DNA of 7,370 nt from Oscillospiraceae bacterium (GTDB taxonomy: Bacteria > Bacillota > Clostridia > Oscillospirales > Acutalibacteraceae), in NCBI GenBank assembly GCA_902796535.1, contig CADBPL010000120.1:1-7370 (forward strand), read 5' to 3'. Both the position numbers and the translations under genes were made by a program. The notes under the pieces were generated by a model. That model did not search any database and was not told where the DNA came from. It was given only the letters and a program-made list of their open reading frames with translations. Every line of letters starts with the position of its first letter. Position 1 is the stretch's first letter. Of the stretch, positions 1-5,709 are shown one piece after another.

Positions 1-34
1 TCAAACGGTTCGGGGTGCTGTTTTTATGCTTCAT

Positions 35-1201
35 TTACAGGCTCTGTTTGAAGATTTCGACGATCTCTTCGCGGGTGAGCACGTGATAGCCGCCGTCGAG
101 GATGAGCGTGGCGTCCGCCATGCCTTCGATCATGTCCTCGGTCGCGCCAAGCTCTCGCAGCGAGAGGGAAACGCCGAGGGCCTTCATCCAGTTTTCCATT
201 TTTTCCAGACCTTCGGCAGCGATCTGTCCGTCGGTTTTGCCGTCGGCGCAAACGCCCCAAACCTCTTTGGCGAAGCGGACGAATTTGGGCAGACCGTAGG
301 GCAGGATGTGACGGTAATACGGCAGGGAAACCGCGGCGAGCGTCATGCCGTGCGTGGCGTCGGTGTAAGCGCCGGCGGCCTGACCGAGCATGTGCACCAT
401 CCAGTCGGTCGATTTGCCGCAGGCGATCAGGGTGTTGAGCGCCCACGTGGCGGTCCACATAATGTTGGAGCGCGCTTCATAATCGTTCGGATTTTCGACG
501 GCAATGAGCGAGCTGTGGATCACGGATCTCATCAGGCCTTCCGCGATGTAGTCGCTGGTGTTGTCATCCTCACCGGAAAAATACTGTTCGCAGATGTGGT
601 TGAAAATGTCGTAAATGCCGGCCACCATCTGCCGCTTCGGGAGCGACAGGGTGAAACGGGGATTCAGCAGTGAAAACTTCGGCATGACCGCGTCGCTGAA
701 CACATGACCGATCTTCAGCTTCTGCGCGTGGTTGGTGATGACCGAACCGGCGTTCATTTCCGACCCGGTGCCCGCCATGGTGAGCACGCAGCCCACGGGC
801 ACAATTTCACAATCCGGCTCTTCAAACCGAACGTAGTATTTTTCCCACGGATCCTCGTCGCAGTGAACCGAAACGGAAACCGCTTTGGCATAGTCGCAGC
901 AGGAACCGCCGCCGACGGCCAAAAGCAGATCGACCTTGTTTTGCCGCGCGATGGCGATACCCTCGCGCAGCTTTTCCACCGTGGGGTTGGGCATCACGCC
1001 GCCGTCCTCCACGATCGTTTTGCCGTTTTCGGTCAGCTTGGCAACGACAAGCTCGTAAACGCCGTTTTTTCTGATTGAGCCGCCGCCGTAAATGAGCTGA
1101 ACGGTTTTGCCGTATTTCGGCAGCTCTTCATCCAGAAAATCAAGCGCGTTTTCGCCGAAATAAAGCCGGGTTGGGTTGTGAAACCGGAAATTGCCTAACA
1201 T
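35..1201 (-). CDS. Iron-containing alcohol dehydrogenase, YqhD/BDH type
   Basis: This 388-residue protein is a group III metal-dependent alcohol dehydrogenase, predicted to reduce aldehydes to alcohols with NAD(P)H in the cytosol. An N-terminal nucleotide-binding half carries YGGGS (38-42) and GGGSCCDYAK (97-106). The C-terminal metal-binding half has D198, H202, H270 and H284, whose spacing matches the YqhD/butanol dehydrogenase ligands (DIFNH; WMVH...DATHG). Length is normal for the family and the ends look intact. The start is fixed by an AAAGGAG ribosome binding site at 1208-1214, six bases upstream. It lies 117 bases downstream of the aquaporin gene on the same strand, with an intrinsic terminator between, and I see no convincing promoter of its own. 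Whether the substrate is butyraldehyde or another aldehyde, and whether NADPH is preferred, cannot be read from the sequence. Confidence 0.93.
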   Translation of the reverse strand: MLGNFRFHNPTRLYFGENALDFLDEELPKYGKTVQLIYGGGSIRKNGVYELVVAKLTENGKTIVEDGGVMPNPTVEKLREGIAIARQNKVDLLLAVGGGSCCDYAKAVSVSVHCDEDPWEKYYVRFEEPDCEIVPVGCVLTMAGTGSEMNAGSVITNHAQKLKIGHVFSDAVMPKFSLLNPRFTLSLPKRQMVAGIYDIFNHICEQYFSGEDDNTSDYIAEGLMRSVIHSSLIAVENPNDYEARSNIMWTATWALNTLIACGKSTDWMVHMLGQAAGAYTDATHGMTLAAVSLPYYRHILPYGLPKFVRFAKEVWGVCADGKTDGQIAAEGLEKMENWMKALGVSLSLRELGATEDMIEGMADATLILDGGYHVLTREEIVEIFKQSL

Positions 1202-1252
1202 CGAATGCTCCTTTCAATCGGTTAACAGATAGTTTGGTTTGTGACGCCCGGT

Positions 1253-1299
1253 GAAACAAAACCGCCGGAGCGCTTCCGACGGAATGCTCCGGCAGTTTT
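1253..1299 (-). terminator. Intrinsic terminator after the aquaporin gene
   Basis: Read on the minus strand, GCCGGAGC (1293-1286) pairs perfectly with GCTCCGGC (1271-1264). An inner TTCC/GGAA stem (1274-1277 with 1281-1284) extends the hairpin, and an A-tract (1299-1296) faces the U-rich tail, which reads TTTTGTTT after the stem. It lies just after the aquaporin stop codon and before the alcohol dehydrogenase ribosome binding site, so it should end or reduce transcription between the two genes. Confidence 0.75.
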
Positions 1300-1318
1300 C
1301 TCATGCGGGAATGCGATT

Positions 1319-1996
1319 TTATTGGGCTTTTTTGTCGTTCAGCACGCGGAACAGAACAGCAGCGATCGCGCCGCCGACCAGCGGGCCGACCCAGAACACC
1401 CACACAACCTTCAGCGCGTCGCCGCCGGCGATGAGCGCCGGGCCAAGGCTTCTGGCGGGGTTGACGGAGGTGCCGGTGAGCGCAATGCCCAACAGGTGAA
1501 CAGCGGTGAGCGCCAGACCGATGATCAGACCGGAGGCGCTTCCCTGCGGATGCGATTCGGAGGTGTAAAGCACGACCAAAACGAACACGCAGGTCAGAAC
1601 GATCTCCACCAGCAGGGAAAGACCGACGCTGTCATTATAAAGAGCGTTTGAGCCGAGCGCACCGGTTTTGTCGCTGTCGGCAAACACAGCGCGCAGGATG
1701 CCCGCGCCGGCAAGCGCGCCGAGACACTGGCTGACAACGTAGCAGACAAATTCCACGGGCTTGAGCGTGCCGGTGATCAGCTTGGACAGCGAAACAGCGG
1801 GGTTGATGTGGCAGCCGGAAAGGTTGCCCACCGAGTAGCACGCGGCAATAAGACCCACGCCGAAGGCCAGCGCCGTGATCAGGTAGCCTGCGCCGAGCCG
1901 GGCGTCGCAGCCGACGGCGCAAGCCGTTCCGCAGCCGATGAGCACGAGAATGAACGTGCCGACAAATTCCGAGATTGCTTTTTTGACCAATGACAT
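1319..1996 (-). CDS. aqpZ: Aquaporin, AqpZ-type water channel (MIP family)
   Basis: This 225-residue integral membrane protein belongs to the MIP family and has six predicted helices and two half-helices. The two NPA boxes are at 65-67 (HINPAVS) and 179-181 (SVNPARS). The four selectivity-filter positions, judged by alignment to remembered E. coli AqpZ, are F45, H167, T176 and R182. That is the water-selective set rather than the wider glycerol-facilitator set, so passive water transport is the likely role. I chose the ATG at 1996 because AAAGGAG lies eight bases upstream (2005-2011); an in-frame TTG at 2014 would place that site inside the gene. A strong promoter lies upstream at 2042-2070 and a terminator follows the gene. 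Transport of other small neutral molecules cannot be excluded. Confidence 0.94.
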   Translation of the reverse strand: MSLVKKAISEFVGTFILVLIGCGTACAVGCDARLGAGYLITALAFGVGLIAACYSVGNLSGCHINPAVSLSKLITGTLKPVEFVCYVVSQCLGALAGAGILRAVFADSDKTGALGSNALYNDSVGLSLLVEIVLTCVFVLVVLYTSESHPQGSASGLIIGLALTAVHLLGIALTGTSVNPARSLGPALIAGGDALKVVWVFWVGPLVGGAIAAVLFRVLNDKKAQ

Positions 1997-2022
1997 AACA
2001 GGTTCTCCTTTCAAATTTGATC

Positions 2023-2036
2023 CGGTAAAAGTACCG
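2023..2036 (-). promoter_or_regulatory. Short inverted repeat at the aquaporin transcript start
   Basis: CGGTA (2023-2027) and TACCG (2032-2036) form a perfect inverted repeat around a four-base centre. It sits about where transcription from the aquaporin promoter should begin (near 2035). It could be a small 5' hairpin or a weak operator. Nothing else supports a specific role. Confidence 0.3.
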
Positions 2037-2041
2037 ATTCC

Positions 2042-2070
2042 ATCTTACCCCCCGTTTGTTCCCTTGTCAA
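2042..2070 (-). promoter_or_regulatory. Sigma-A promoter of the aquaporin gene
   Basis: On the minus strand there is a perfect -35 TTGACA (2070-2065), a 17-base spacer (2064-2048) and a -10 TAAGAT (2047-2042; 4 of 6 consensus bases). Transcription should start near 2035, giving a leader of about 40 bases before the aquaporin ATG. It fires away from the fucO promoter, and the two -35 boxes are about 80 bases apart. Confidence 0.75.
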
Positions 2071-2151
2071 GACAGAACCAACAGTTTTTTGCCAAATCAT
2101 AAATACAAATTAAGACTTTGTTTCCTTTCGGTTAAGCTCCGGCCGTTTGCA

Positions 2152-2180
2152 TTGACACCCGAAGCAAAAACGGTTATACT
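2152..2180 (+). promoter_or_regulatory. Sigma-A promoter of fucO
   Basis: A perfect -35 TTGACA (2152-2157), a 17-base spacer and a -10 TATACT (2175-2180; 5 of 6 consensus) precede fucO. Transcription should begin near 2187, leaving a GC-rich leader of about 105 bases. No recognisable Rex or cre site was found by eye around it. Confidence 0.8.
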
Positions 2181-2188
2181 TAAAATAA

Positions 2189-2257
2189 TGCCGCACAATT
2201 CGCAGCGCACGCCTTGCCTGACAGCCTGCGCAGCCCGCGCGCCTGAACGATGCGGTA
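2189..2257 (+). other. Structured leader of fucO, imperfect inverted repeat
   Basis: The first ~70 bases of the predicted fucO transcript can fold back on themselves. TGCCGCA (2189-2195) pairs with TGCGGTA (2251-2257) with one G-U, and TTC (2199-2201) pairs with GAA (2245-2247) across a 3x3 internal loop. GC-rich segments fill the interior. The structure ends about 20 bases before the fucO ribosome binding site. It has no U-tract, so it is not an obvious terminator, and it matches no riboswitch class I recognise. Confidence 0.4.
2191..2222 (+). repeat. Dispersed short repeat, copy 1 (fucO leader)
   Basis: These 32 bases align without gaps to 5040-5071, with 26 identical positions. Both start with CCGCACA and end with the identical 12-mer GCCTTGCCTGAC. 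This copy lies at the very start of the predicted fucO transcript. The similarity stops sharply at both ends. Confidence 0.5.
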
Positions 2258-2291
2258 TTGCCTTAAGAAAACGAAAAAGGAGAAGATCACC

Positions 2292-3437
2292 ATGAACAGA
2301 TTTATGCTCAACGAAACCTCTTACCACGGCGCGGGCGCCATCAGCGCCGTTGTCACCGAAATACAAACCCGCGGGTTCAAAAAGGCGTTCGTCGCCTCCG
2401 ACCCGGATCTGATCAAATTCGGCGTCACCAACAAGGTCACCGACCTGCTCGATCAGGCGAACATCCCCTACACGCTGTTTTCCGACATCAAGCCCAACCC
2501 CACGGTTGAAAACGTGCAGAACGGCGTAGCCAGCTTCAAGGCTTCCGGCGCGGACTGCATCGTTGCCATTGGCGGCGGCTCTTCCATGGACACCTCCAAG
2601 GCCATCGGCATCATCATCACCAACCCCGAGTTTGAAGACGTGCGCTCCCTTGAAGGCGTCGCCCCCACCAAGAACCCCTGCGTGCCCATCATCGCCGTGC
2701 CCACCACCGCCGGCACTGCCGCTGAGGTCACCATCAACTACGTTATCACCGACGTGCAGAAAAAGCGCAAGTTCGTGTGCGTCGACGCGCACGATATTCC
2801 CGTCGTCGCCGTGGTCGACCCCGACATGATGGCCTCCATGCCCAAGGGGCTCACCGCCGCCACCGGTATGGATGCGCTGACCCACGCCATCGAAGGCTAC
2901 ATCACGCTCGGCGCGTGGGAGCTTTCCGATATGTTCCACATCAAAGCCATTGAGATCATCGCCCGTTCCCTGCGCGGCGCGGTCGAAAACACCCCCGAAG
3001 GCCGCGAAGGCATGGCGCTGGGCCAGTATGTGGCCGGCATGGGCTTTTCCAACGTGGGTCTGGGCGTTGACCACTCCATGGCGCACACGCTTTCCGCTTA
3101 TTATGATATGCCGCACGGCAAGGCCTGCGCCGTGCTGCTGCCCACCGTGATGGCGTTCAACGCGCCGGCCACCGGCGAAAAATACCGCGAGATCGCCCGC
3201 GCCATGGGCGTAAAAGGCGTGGACGATATGACGCAGGACGAATACCGTCAGGCGGCCGTTGACGCGGTGAAGCAGCTTGCCGAAGACGTGGGCATCACCC
3301 TTTCGCTCAAGGGCGTTGCCAAAGAGGAGGATATTGCTCAGATGTCCATCGACGCGTTCAACGACGCCTGCCGCCCCGGCAACCCGCGCGACGTGAGCGT
3401 GGAAGAGATCGAAGCGCTCTATCGTTCCCTCATGTAA
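2292..3437 (+). CDS. fucO: Lactaldehyde reductase / 1,2-propanediol oxidoreductase, FucO type
   Basis: This 381-residue group III iron alcohol dehydrogenase closely resembles E. coli FucO along its length, including the long shared stretches TAGTAAEVTINYVITD and ALGQYVAGMGFSNVGLG. FucO interconverts lactaldehyde and 1,2-propanediol with NAD(H) and an Fe2+ cofactor. Metal ligands D194, H198, H261 and H275 sit exactly two residues before their FucO counterparts, as do H265 (active site) and D37 (associated with NAD preference). GGGS is at 94-97. The ATG at 2292 was chosen because AAGGAG (2277-2282) lies nine bases upstream; an in-frame ATG at 2250 would place this site inside the gene. It is transcribed alone, between its own promoter and terminator. 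No fucose or rhamnose genes are nearby, so the actual aldehyde substrate remains an inference. Confidence 0.93.
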   Translation: MNRFMLNETSYHGAGAISAVVTEIQTRGFKKAFVASDPDLIKFGVTNKVTDLLDQANIPYTLFSDIKPNPTVENVQNGVASFKASGADCIVAIGGGSSMDTSKAIGIIITNPEFEDVRSLEGVAPTKNPCVPIIAVPTTAGTAAEVTINYVITDVQKKRKFVCVDAHDIPVVAVVDPDMMASMPKGLTAATGMDALTHAIEGYITLGAWELSDMFHIKAIEIIARSLRGAVENTPEGREGMALGQYVAGMGFSNVGLGVDHSMAHTLSAYYDMPHGKACAVLLPTVMAFNAPATGEKYREIARAMGVKGVDDMTQDEYRQAAVDAVKQLAEDVGITLSLKGVAKEEDIAQMSIDAFNDACRPGNPRDVSVEEIEALYRSLM

Positions 3438-3460
3438 TACCTGACTTTAAAAATCGCTCC

Positions 3461-3492
3461 GCGCCCTCGGTTTTAAATCGGGGGCGCTTTTA
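3461..3492 (+). terminator. Intrinsic terminator of fucO
   Basis: GCGCCCTCG (3461-3469) pairs with CGGGGGCGC (3479-3487) in a nine-base-pair stem with one G-U pair and a nine-base loop, followed by TTTTA. It lies 23 bases after the fucO stop codon and separates it from the mnmA promoter. Confidence 0.85.
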
Positions 3493-3515
3493 CCTGCGTT
3501 TTCTGAAAGAAACCG

Positions 3516-3544
3516 TTGAAAACCGTTTTCTTTTCGCTTATAAT
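3516..3544 (+). promoter_or_regulatory. Sigma-A promoter of mnmA
   Basis: -35 TTGAAA (3516-3521), a 17-base spacer and a perfect -10 TATAAT (3539-3544) lie just after the fucO terminator. Transcription should start near 3551, giving a short leader of about 27 bases. Two direct AACCGTT copies (3511-3517 and 3521-3527), ten bases apart, overlap the -35 box. Confidence 0.85.
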
Positions 3545-3577
3545 AGAAAAAAGTCTGAAAAACGGAAAGGAAACAGT

Positions 3578-4654
3578 ATGGCAAGGGTGATCGTAGGAAT
3601 GTCCGGCGGGGTCGACAGCGCCGTGGCCGCTGCCCTGCTCAGGCAGGAGGGGCACGACGTTATCGGCGTGACGCTGCGCACATGGGAAAGCGACGACGGG
3701 CAGGAAAGCCGCTGCTGCGAGATCGACGACGCAAGGCAGACCGCCCGCAAGCTCGGCATCCCCTACCACGCCTTCAACTGCACCGCCGCTTTTGAGCGGA
3801 ACGTGATCGAGCCGTTTATTCAGGATTATCTGCACGGGCTGACGCCGAACCCCTGCGTGGTGTGCAACCGCACCGTTAAATGGGAACGTCTGCTCCATTA
3901 CGCCGCGGTGCTTCAGGCTGATTACGTGGCAACCGGGCATTATGCCGCCGTTGAAAGAATGGAAAACGGCCGATACACCGTGCGCCGGGCGCTGCACGCT
4001 GAAAAGGATCAAACCTATATGCTCTGCCGCCTGACGCAGGAGCAGCTTGCCAAAACGCTCATGCCGCTCGCCTCCTATTCCAAAGAGGAGGTGCGCCGCA
4101 TCGCGCAGCAGGCGGGGCTTGCGGTGGCGGCCAAGCCGGATTCGCAGGAGCTGTGCTTTGTAACGTCCGGCGATTACGCCGACTTTATCGAAAAACACGC
4201 AGCCGCTCCTCTGCCCGGCGCGGGGCATTACGTTGACGAAGCGGGGAACGTGCTCGGCACGCACAAAGGGATCATCCACTACACCGTCGGGCAGCGCAAG
4301 GGGCTCGGAATCGCGCTCGGGCGGCGGGCGTATATCAAACAGATCTGCGCCGAACGTAACGAGATCGTCATCGGCGCGGGCGACGGCATCGTCTGCCGGT
4401 CGCTGCGGTGCCGCGACGTCAATTATCTGAGCATTCCGCCGCTTCAGCCGGGGGAATCGCTGGTTTGTTCCGTTAAGGTTCGCTACCGCCACAGCGGTCA
4501 GCGCGCCCGCATTGAGGCCGACGGCAGCGGGCAGGTCAGCGTGACCTTTGACGAACCCGTCCGGTTCGCCGCCCCGGGGCAGACCGCCGTGTTTTATGAC
4601 GAAAGCGACCGCGTGATCGGCGGAGGGTTCATTACCGAACCGGTCTTTGACTGA
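3578..4654 (+). CDS. mnmA: tRNA-specific 2-thiouridylase MnmA
   Basis: MnmA adenylates and then thiolates U34 of the tRNAs for Lys, Glu and Gln, using sulfur relayed from a cysteine desulfurase. The 358-residue protein has the ATP-pyrophosphatase P-loop SGGVDS at 9-14, the first catalytic cysteine C96 in NPCVVCN, TGHY at 119-122, and the second catalytic cysteine C193 in DSQELCFV. The C-terminal beta-barrel region includes HYTVGQRKGLG. Length is normal and both catalytic cysteines are present. The ATG at 3578 has AAAGGA at 3566-3571, six bases upstream. It is the first gene of a probable unit with the membrane protein (43-base gap) and the Rrf2 regulator. No cysteine desulfurase gene lies in the window, although mnmA often neighbours one in Firmicutes. 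Confidence 0.97.
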   Translation: MARVIVGMSGGVDSAVAAALLRQEGHDVIGVTLRTWESDDGQESRCCEIDDARQTARKLGIPYHAFNCTAAFERNVIEPFIQDYLHGLTPNPCVVCNRTVKWERLLHYAAVLQADYVATGHYAAVERMENGRYTVRRALHAEKDQTYMLCRLTQEQLAKTLMPLASYSKEEVRRIAQQAGLAVAAKPDSQELCFVTSGDYADFIEKHAAAPLPGAGHYVDEAGNVLGTHKGIIHYTVGQRKGLGIALGRRAYIKQICAERNEIVIGAGDGIVCRSLRCRDVNYLSIPPLQPGESLVCSVKVRYRHSGQRARIEADGSGQVSVTFDEPVRFAAPGQTAVFYDESDRVIGGGFITEPVFD

Positions 4655-4697
4655 CCATGCCGCGCAAAATTGAGCTTCAGGATGAGGAGGAACCGTT

Positions 4698-5033
4698 ATG
4701 CCCGCAGTGTTGATCGTGCTCGGCGCCGTTTTGTTTGCCCTGGCCGGCGTCCTGCTGTTTATCGGCGTTCGCCATTTTAAGGAAAAAGGCTTTTTGTTTA
4801 ACGACGCCTTTCTGTTCGCTTCCCGGGAAGAACGGCAAGCGCTGAATAAAAAGCCATATTACCGGCAATCCGCCATTGTATTCTTCTTTTTAAGCGCCAT
4901 GTTCTTTGTGCTGGGGCTTACCTTCCTCGTGCACAACTACAAGCTCGGGCTCCTTGAGATCCCGCTGATCGCGGGCGCGCTGCTTTTCACCGTCCTCTCC
5001 TCGCTGCGCATCAACAAGCAGGAAAAGAAATAG
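4698..5033 (+). CDS. Small three-helix membrane protein, possibly DUF3784-like
   Basis: This 111-residue protein has hydrophobic segments at about 3-24, 58-78 and 84-103, a polar loop at 25-57 and a lysine-rich end. The loop (KGFLF...FASREERQALNKKP) recalls the conserved loop of DUF3784 proteins, where a Gly-Tyr-Asn-containing stretch is followed by an E/K-rich stretch. The Gly-Tyr-Asn part is not preserved, so this family call is tentative. I do not recognise a function. GAGGAGG at 4684-4690 gives a strong ribosome binding site seven bases upstream. The gene starts 43 bases after the mnmA stop with no terminator between, so co-transcription with mnmA is likely. No terminator is seen before the following Rrf2 gene either. 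Confidence 0.8.
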   Translation: MPAVLIVLGAVLFALAGVLLFIGVRHFKEKGFLFNDAFLFASREERQALNKKPYYRQSAIVFFFLSAMFFVLGLTFLVHNYKLGLLEIPLIAGALLFTVLSSLRINKQEKK

Positions 5034-5039
5034 GCAGCA

Positions 5040-5071
5040 CCGCACAGTGCATGGCGCAAGCCTTGCCTGAC
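5040..5071 (+). repeat. Dispersed short repeat, copy 2 (upstream of Rrf2 gene)
   Basis: This segment matches 2191-2222 at 26 of 32 positions without gaps and lies in the gap between the membrane protein gene and the Rrf2 gene. It contains GCAAG-C-CTTGC (5056-5066), a short inverted repeat that copy 1 has only partly. It reads open in the frame of the Rrf2 gene, but no ribosome binding site supports a start there. Confidence 0.5.
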
Positions 5072-5093
5072 TCTTATGAAAGAGGGTAATACC

Positions 5094-5522
5094 ATGATTT
5101 CAACACGGGGGCGCTACGCCCTGCGCATGATGGTCGATCTGGCGGAGCACGCGGATGAAGGGCACGTGGCGCTCAAGGATATTGCACAGCGGCAGGATAT
5201 TTCCAAAAAGTATCTGGAACAGATCGTGCCCATCCTCAACCGCGCGGCGCTGCTGCAAACCACGCGCGGCGCAGGCGGCGGCTATCGGCTGGTCAAACCG
5301 GCGCGGGATTACACGGTCGGTGAGATTCTGCGCGCGACCGAGGGCAGTATGGCGCCGGTGGCGTGTTTAGAGGGCGGCGTCAACACCTGCCCGCGCTGCG
5401 CGGAATGCGCCACGCTGTTCATCTGGGAAGGGCTGCAGCGGGTCGAGGAGGAATACCTCGACAGCATCACCCTGCAGGATATTCTTGACAAACAGGCGGA
5501 AACGAACAATTACAGCATATAA
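5094..5522 (+). CDS. Rrf2-family transcriptional regulator with IscR-like cysteine cluster
   Basis: This 142-residue protein opens with ISTRGRYALRMMVDLA and has a winged helix-turn-helix: helix-turn-helix at about 27-48 (LKDIAQRQDISKKYLEQIV) and wing RGAGGGYRL at 59-66. A dimerisation helix follows. Cysteines at 91, 99, 102 and 105 form a cluster. Three of them (91, 99, 105) fit the C-x7-C-x5-C pattern common in clostridial IscR-like proteins, where they can bind an Fe-S cluster; C102 is extra. Bacillus CymR, also Rrf2, lacks these cysteines. The ATG at 5094 has AGAGGG at 5081-5086; an in-frame ATG at 5076 would place that site inside the gene. A terminator follows at once. The gene lies between mnmA and metY-cysK, so control of sulfur or Fe-S genes is the likely role. 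Confidence 0.92.
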   Translation: MISTRGRYALRMMVDLAEHADEGHVALKDIAQRQDISKKYLEQIVPILNRAALLQTTRGAGGGYRLVKPARDYTVGEILRATEGSMAPVACLEGGVNTCPRCAECATLFIWEGLQRVEEEYLDSITLQDILDKQAETNNYSI

Positions 5523-5524
5523 CA

Positions 5525-5549
5525 GCCGCCGCTCCCGGCGGCATTTTTT
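5525..5549 (+). terminator. Intrinsic terminator of the Rrf2 gene
   Basis: GCCGCCG (5525-5531) and CGGCGGC (5536-5542) form a perfect seven-base-pair stem around a CTCC loop, followed by A and six T. It begins two bases after the Rrf2 stop codon and ends the mnmA-to-Rrf2 transcription unit. Confidence 0.9.
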
Positions 5550-5602
5550 ATAAAAGGGAAACGCGCTTTTTCTGCCTCTCAAAAAAAAATTCAAAAATTT
5601 CT

Positions 5603-5631
5603 ATTAAACATATTGACATAGTAGGTTTAAT
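5603..5631 (+). promoter_or_regulatory. Probable operator overlapping the metY promoter
   Basis: ATTAAAC (5603-5609) and GTTTAAT (5625-5631) are perfect inverted arms with a 15-base centre containing the -35 box and TAGTAGG. The 29-base extent covers the -35 element and most of the spacer, so a dimer bound here would block RNA polymerase. Rrf2 proteins such as IscR and CymR bind partly palindromic sites of about this size, and an Rrf2 gene lies immediately upstream. The pairing of this site with that regulator is inference. Confidence 0.5.
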
Positions 5632-5641
5632 GTGCTATCAT
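5613..5641 (+). promoter_or_regulatory. Sigma-A promoter of the metY-cysK operon
   Basis: A perfect -35 TTGACA (5613-5618), a 17-base spacer and -10 TATCAT (5636-5641; 5 of 6 consensus) follow an A/T-rich stretch with a nine-A run (5581-5589) that could act as an UP element. Transcription should start near 5648, giving a leader of about 180 bases before metY. Confidence 0.85.
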
Positions 5642-5653
5642 ACACGCAATCCC

Positions 5654-5679
5654 TCCGGTGAGCGGTGACCGCCGCCGGA
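5654..5679 (+). other. 5' stem-loop of the metY leader
   Basis: TCCGG (5654-5658) pairs with CCGGA (5675-5679), and inner GC pairs close a short loop around 5666-5668. The hairpin lies a few bases after the predicted transcript start and has no U-tract, so it is not a terminator. It may stabilise the transcript end or take part in leader folding. It does not match the T-box consensus despite containing GGTGACCGC. Confidence 0.4.
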
Positions 5680-5709
5680 ACGAAACAAAGGAAGAGAGGC
5701 AGCGAAACA

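Noticed and set aside
1..34. Possible start of a further minus-strand gene: ATG at 34-32 directly after the alcohol dehydrogenase stop, open to the window edge.
   Set aside because: Only eleven codons are visible, the peptide start is not recognisable and no good ribosome binding site precedes it.
2071..2151. Rex, cre or other redox/catabolite operator between the divergent aquaporin and fucO promoters.
   Set aside because: No sequence close to TTGTTAA-N4-TTAACAA or the cre consensus could be found by eye.
2097..3116. Long minus-strand open frame of 339 codons opposite fucO.
   Set aside because: It is a shadow of the GC-rich fucO coding frame, with a Gly/His/Val-rich composition and no family resemblance.
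3473..4492. Long minus-strand open frame of 339 codons opposite mnmA.
   Set aside because: It is antisense to an unambiguous mnmA with intact catalytic residues, and the translation resembles no protein family.
5654..5679. T-box riboswitch before metY, suggested by GGTGACCGC, which resembles the conserved T-box core.
   Set aside because: The match to AGGGTGGNACCGCG is poor, it sits at the very start of the transcript rather than after a stem I region, and no terminator/antiterminator follows.
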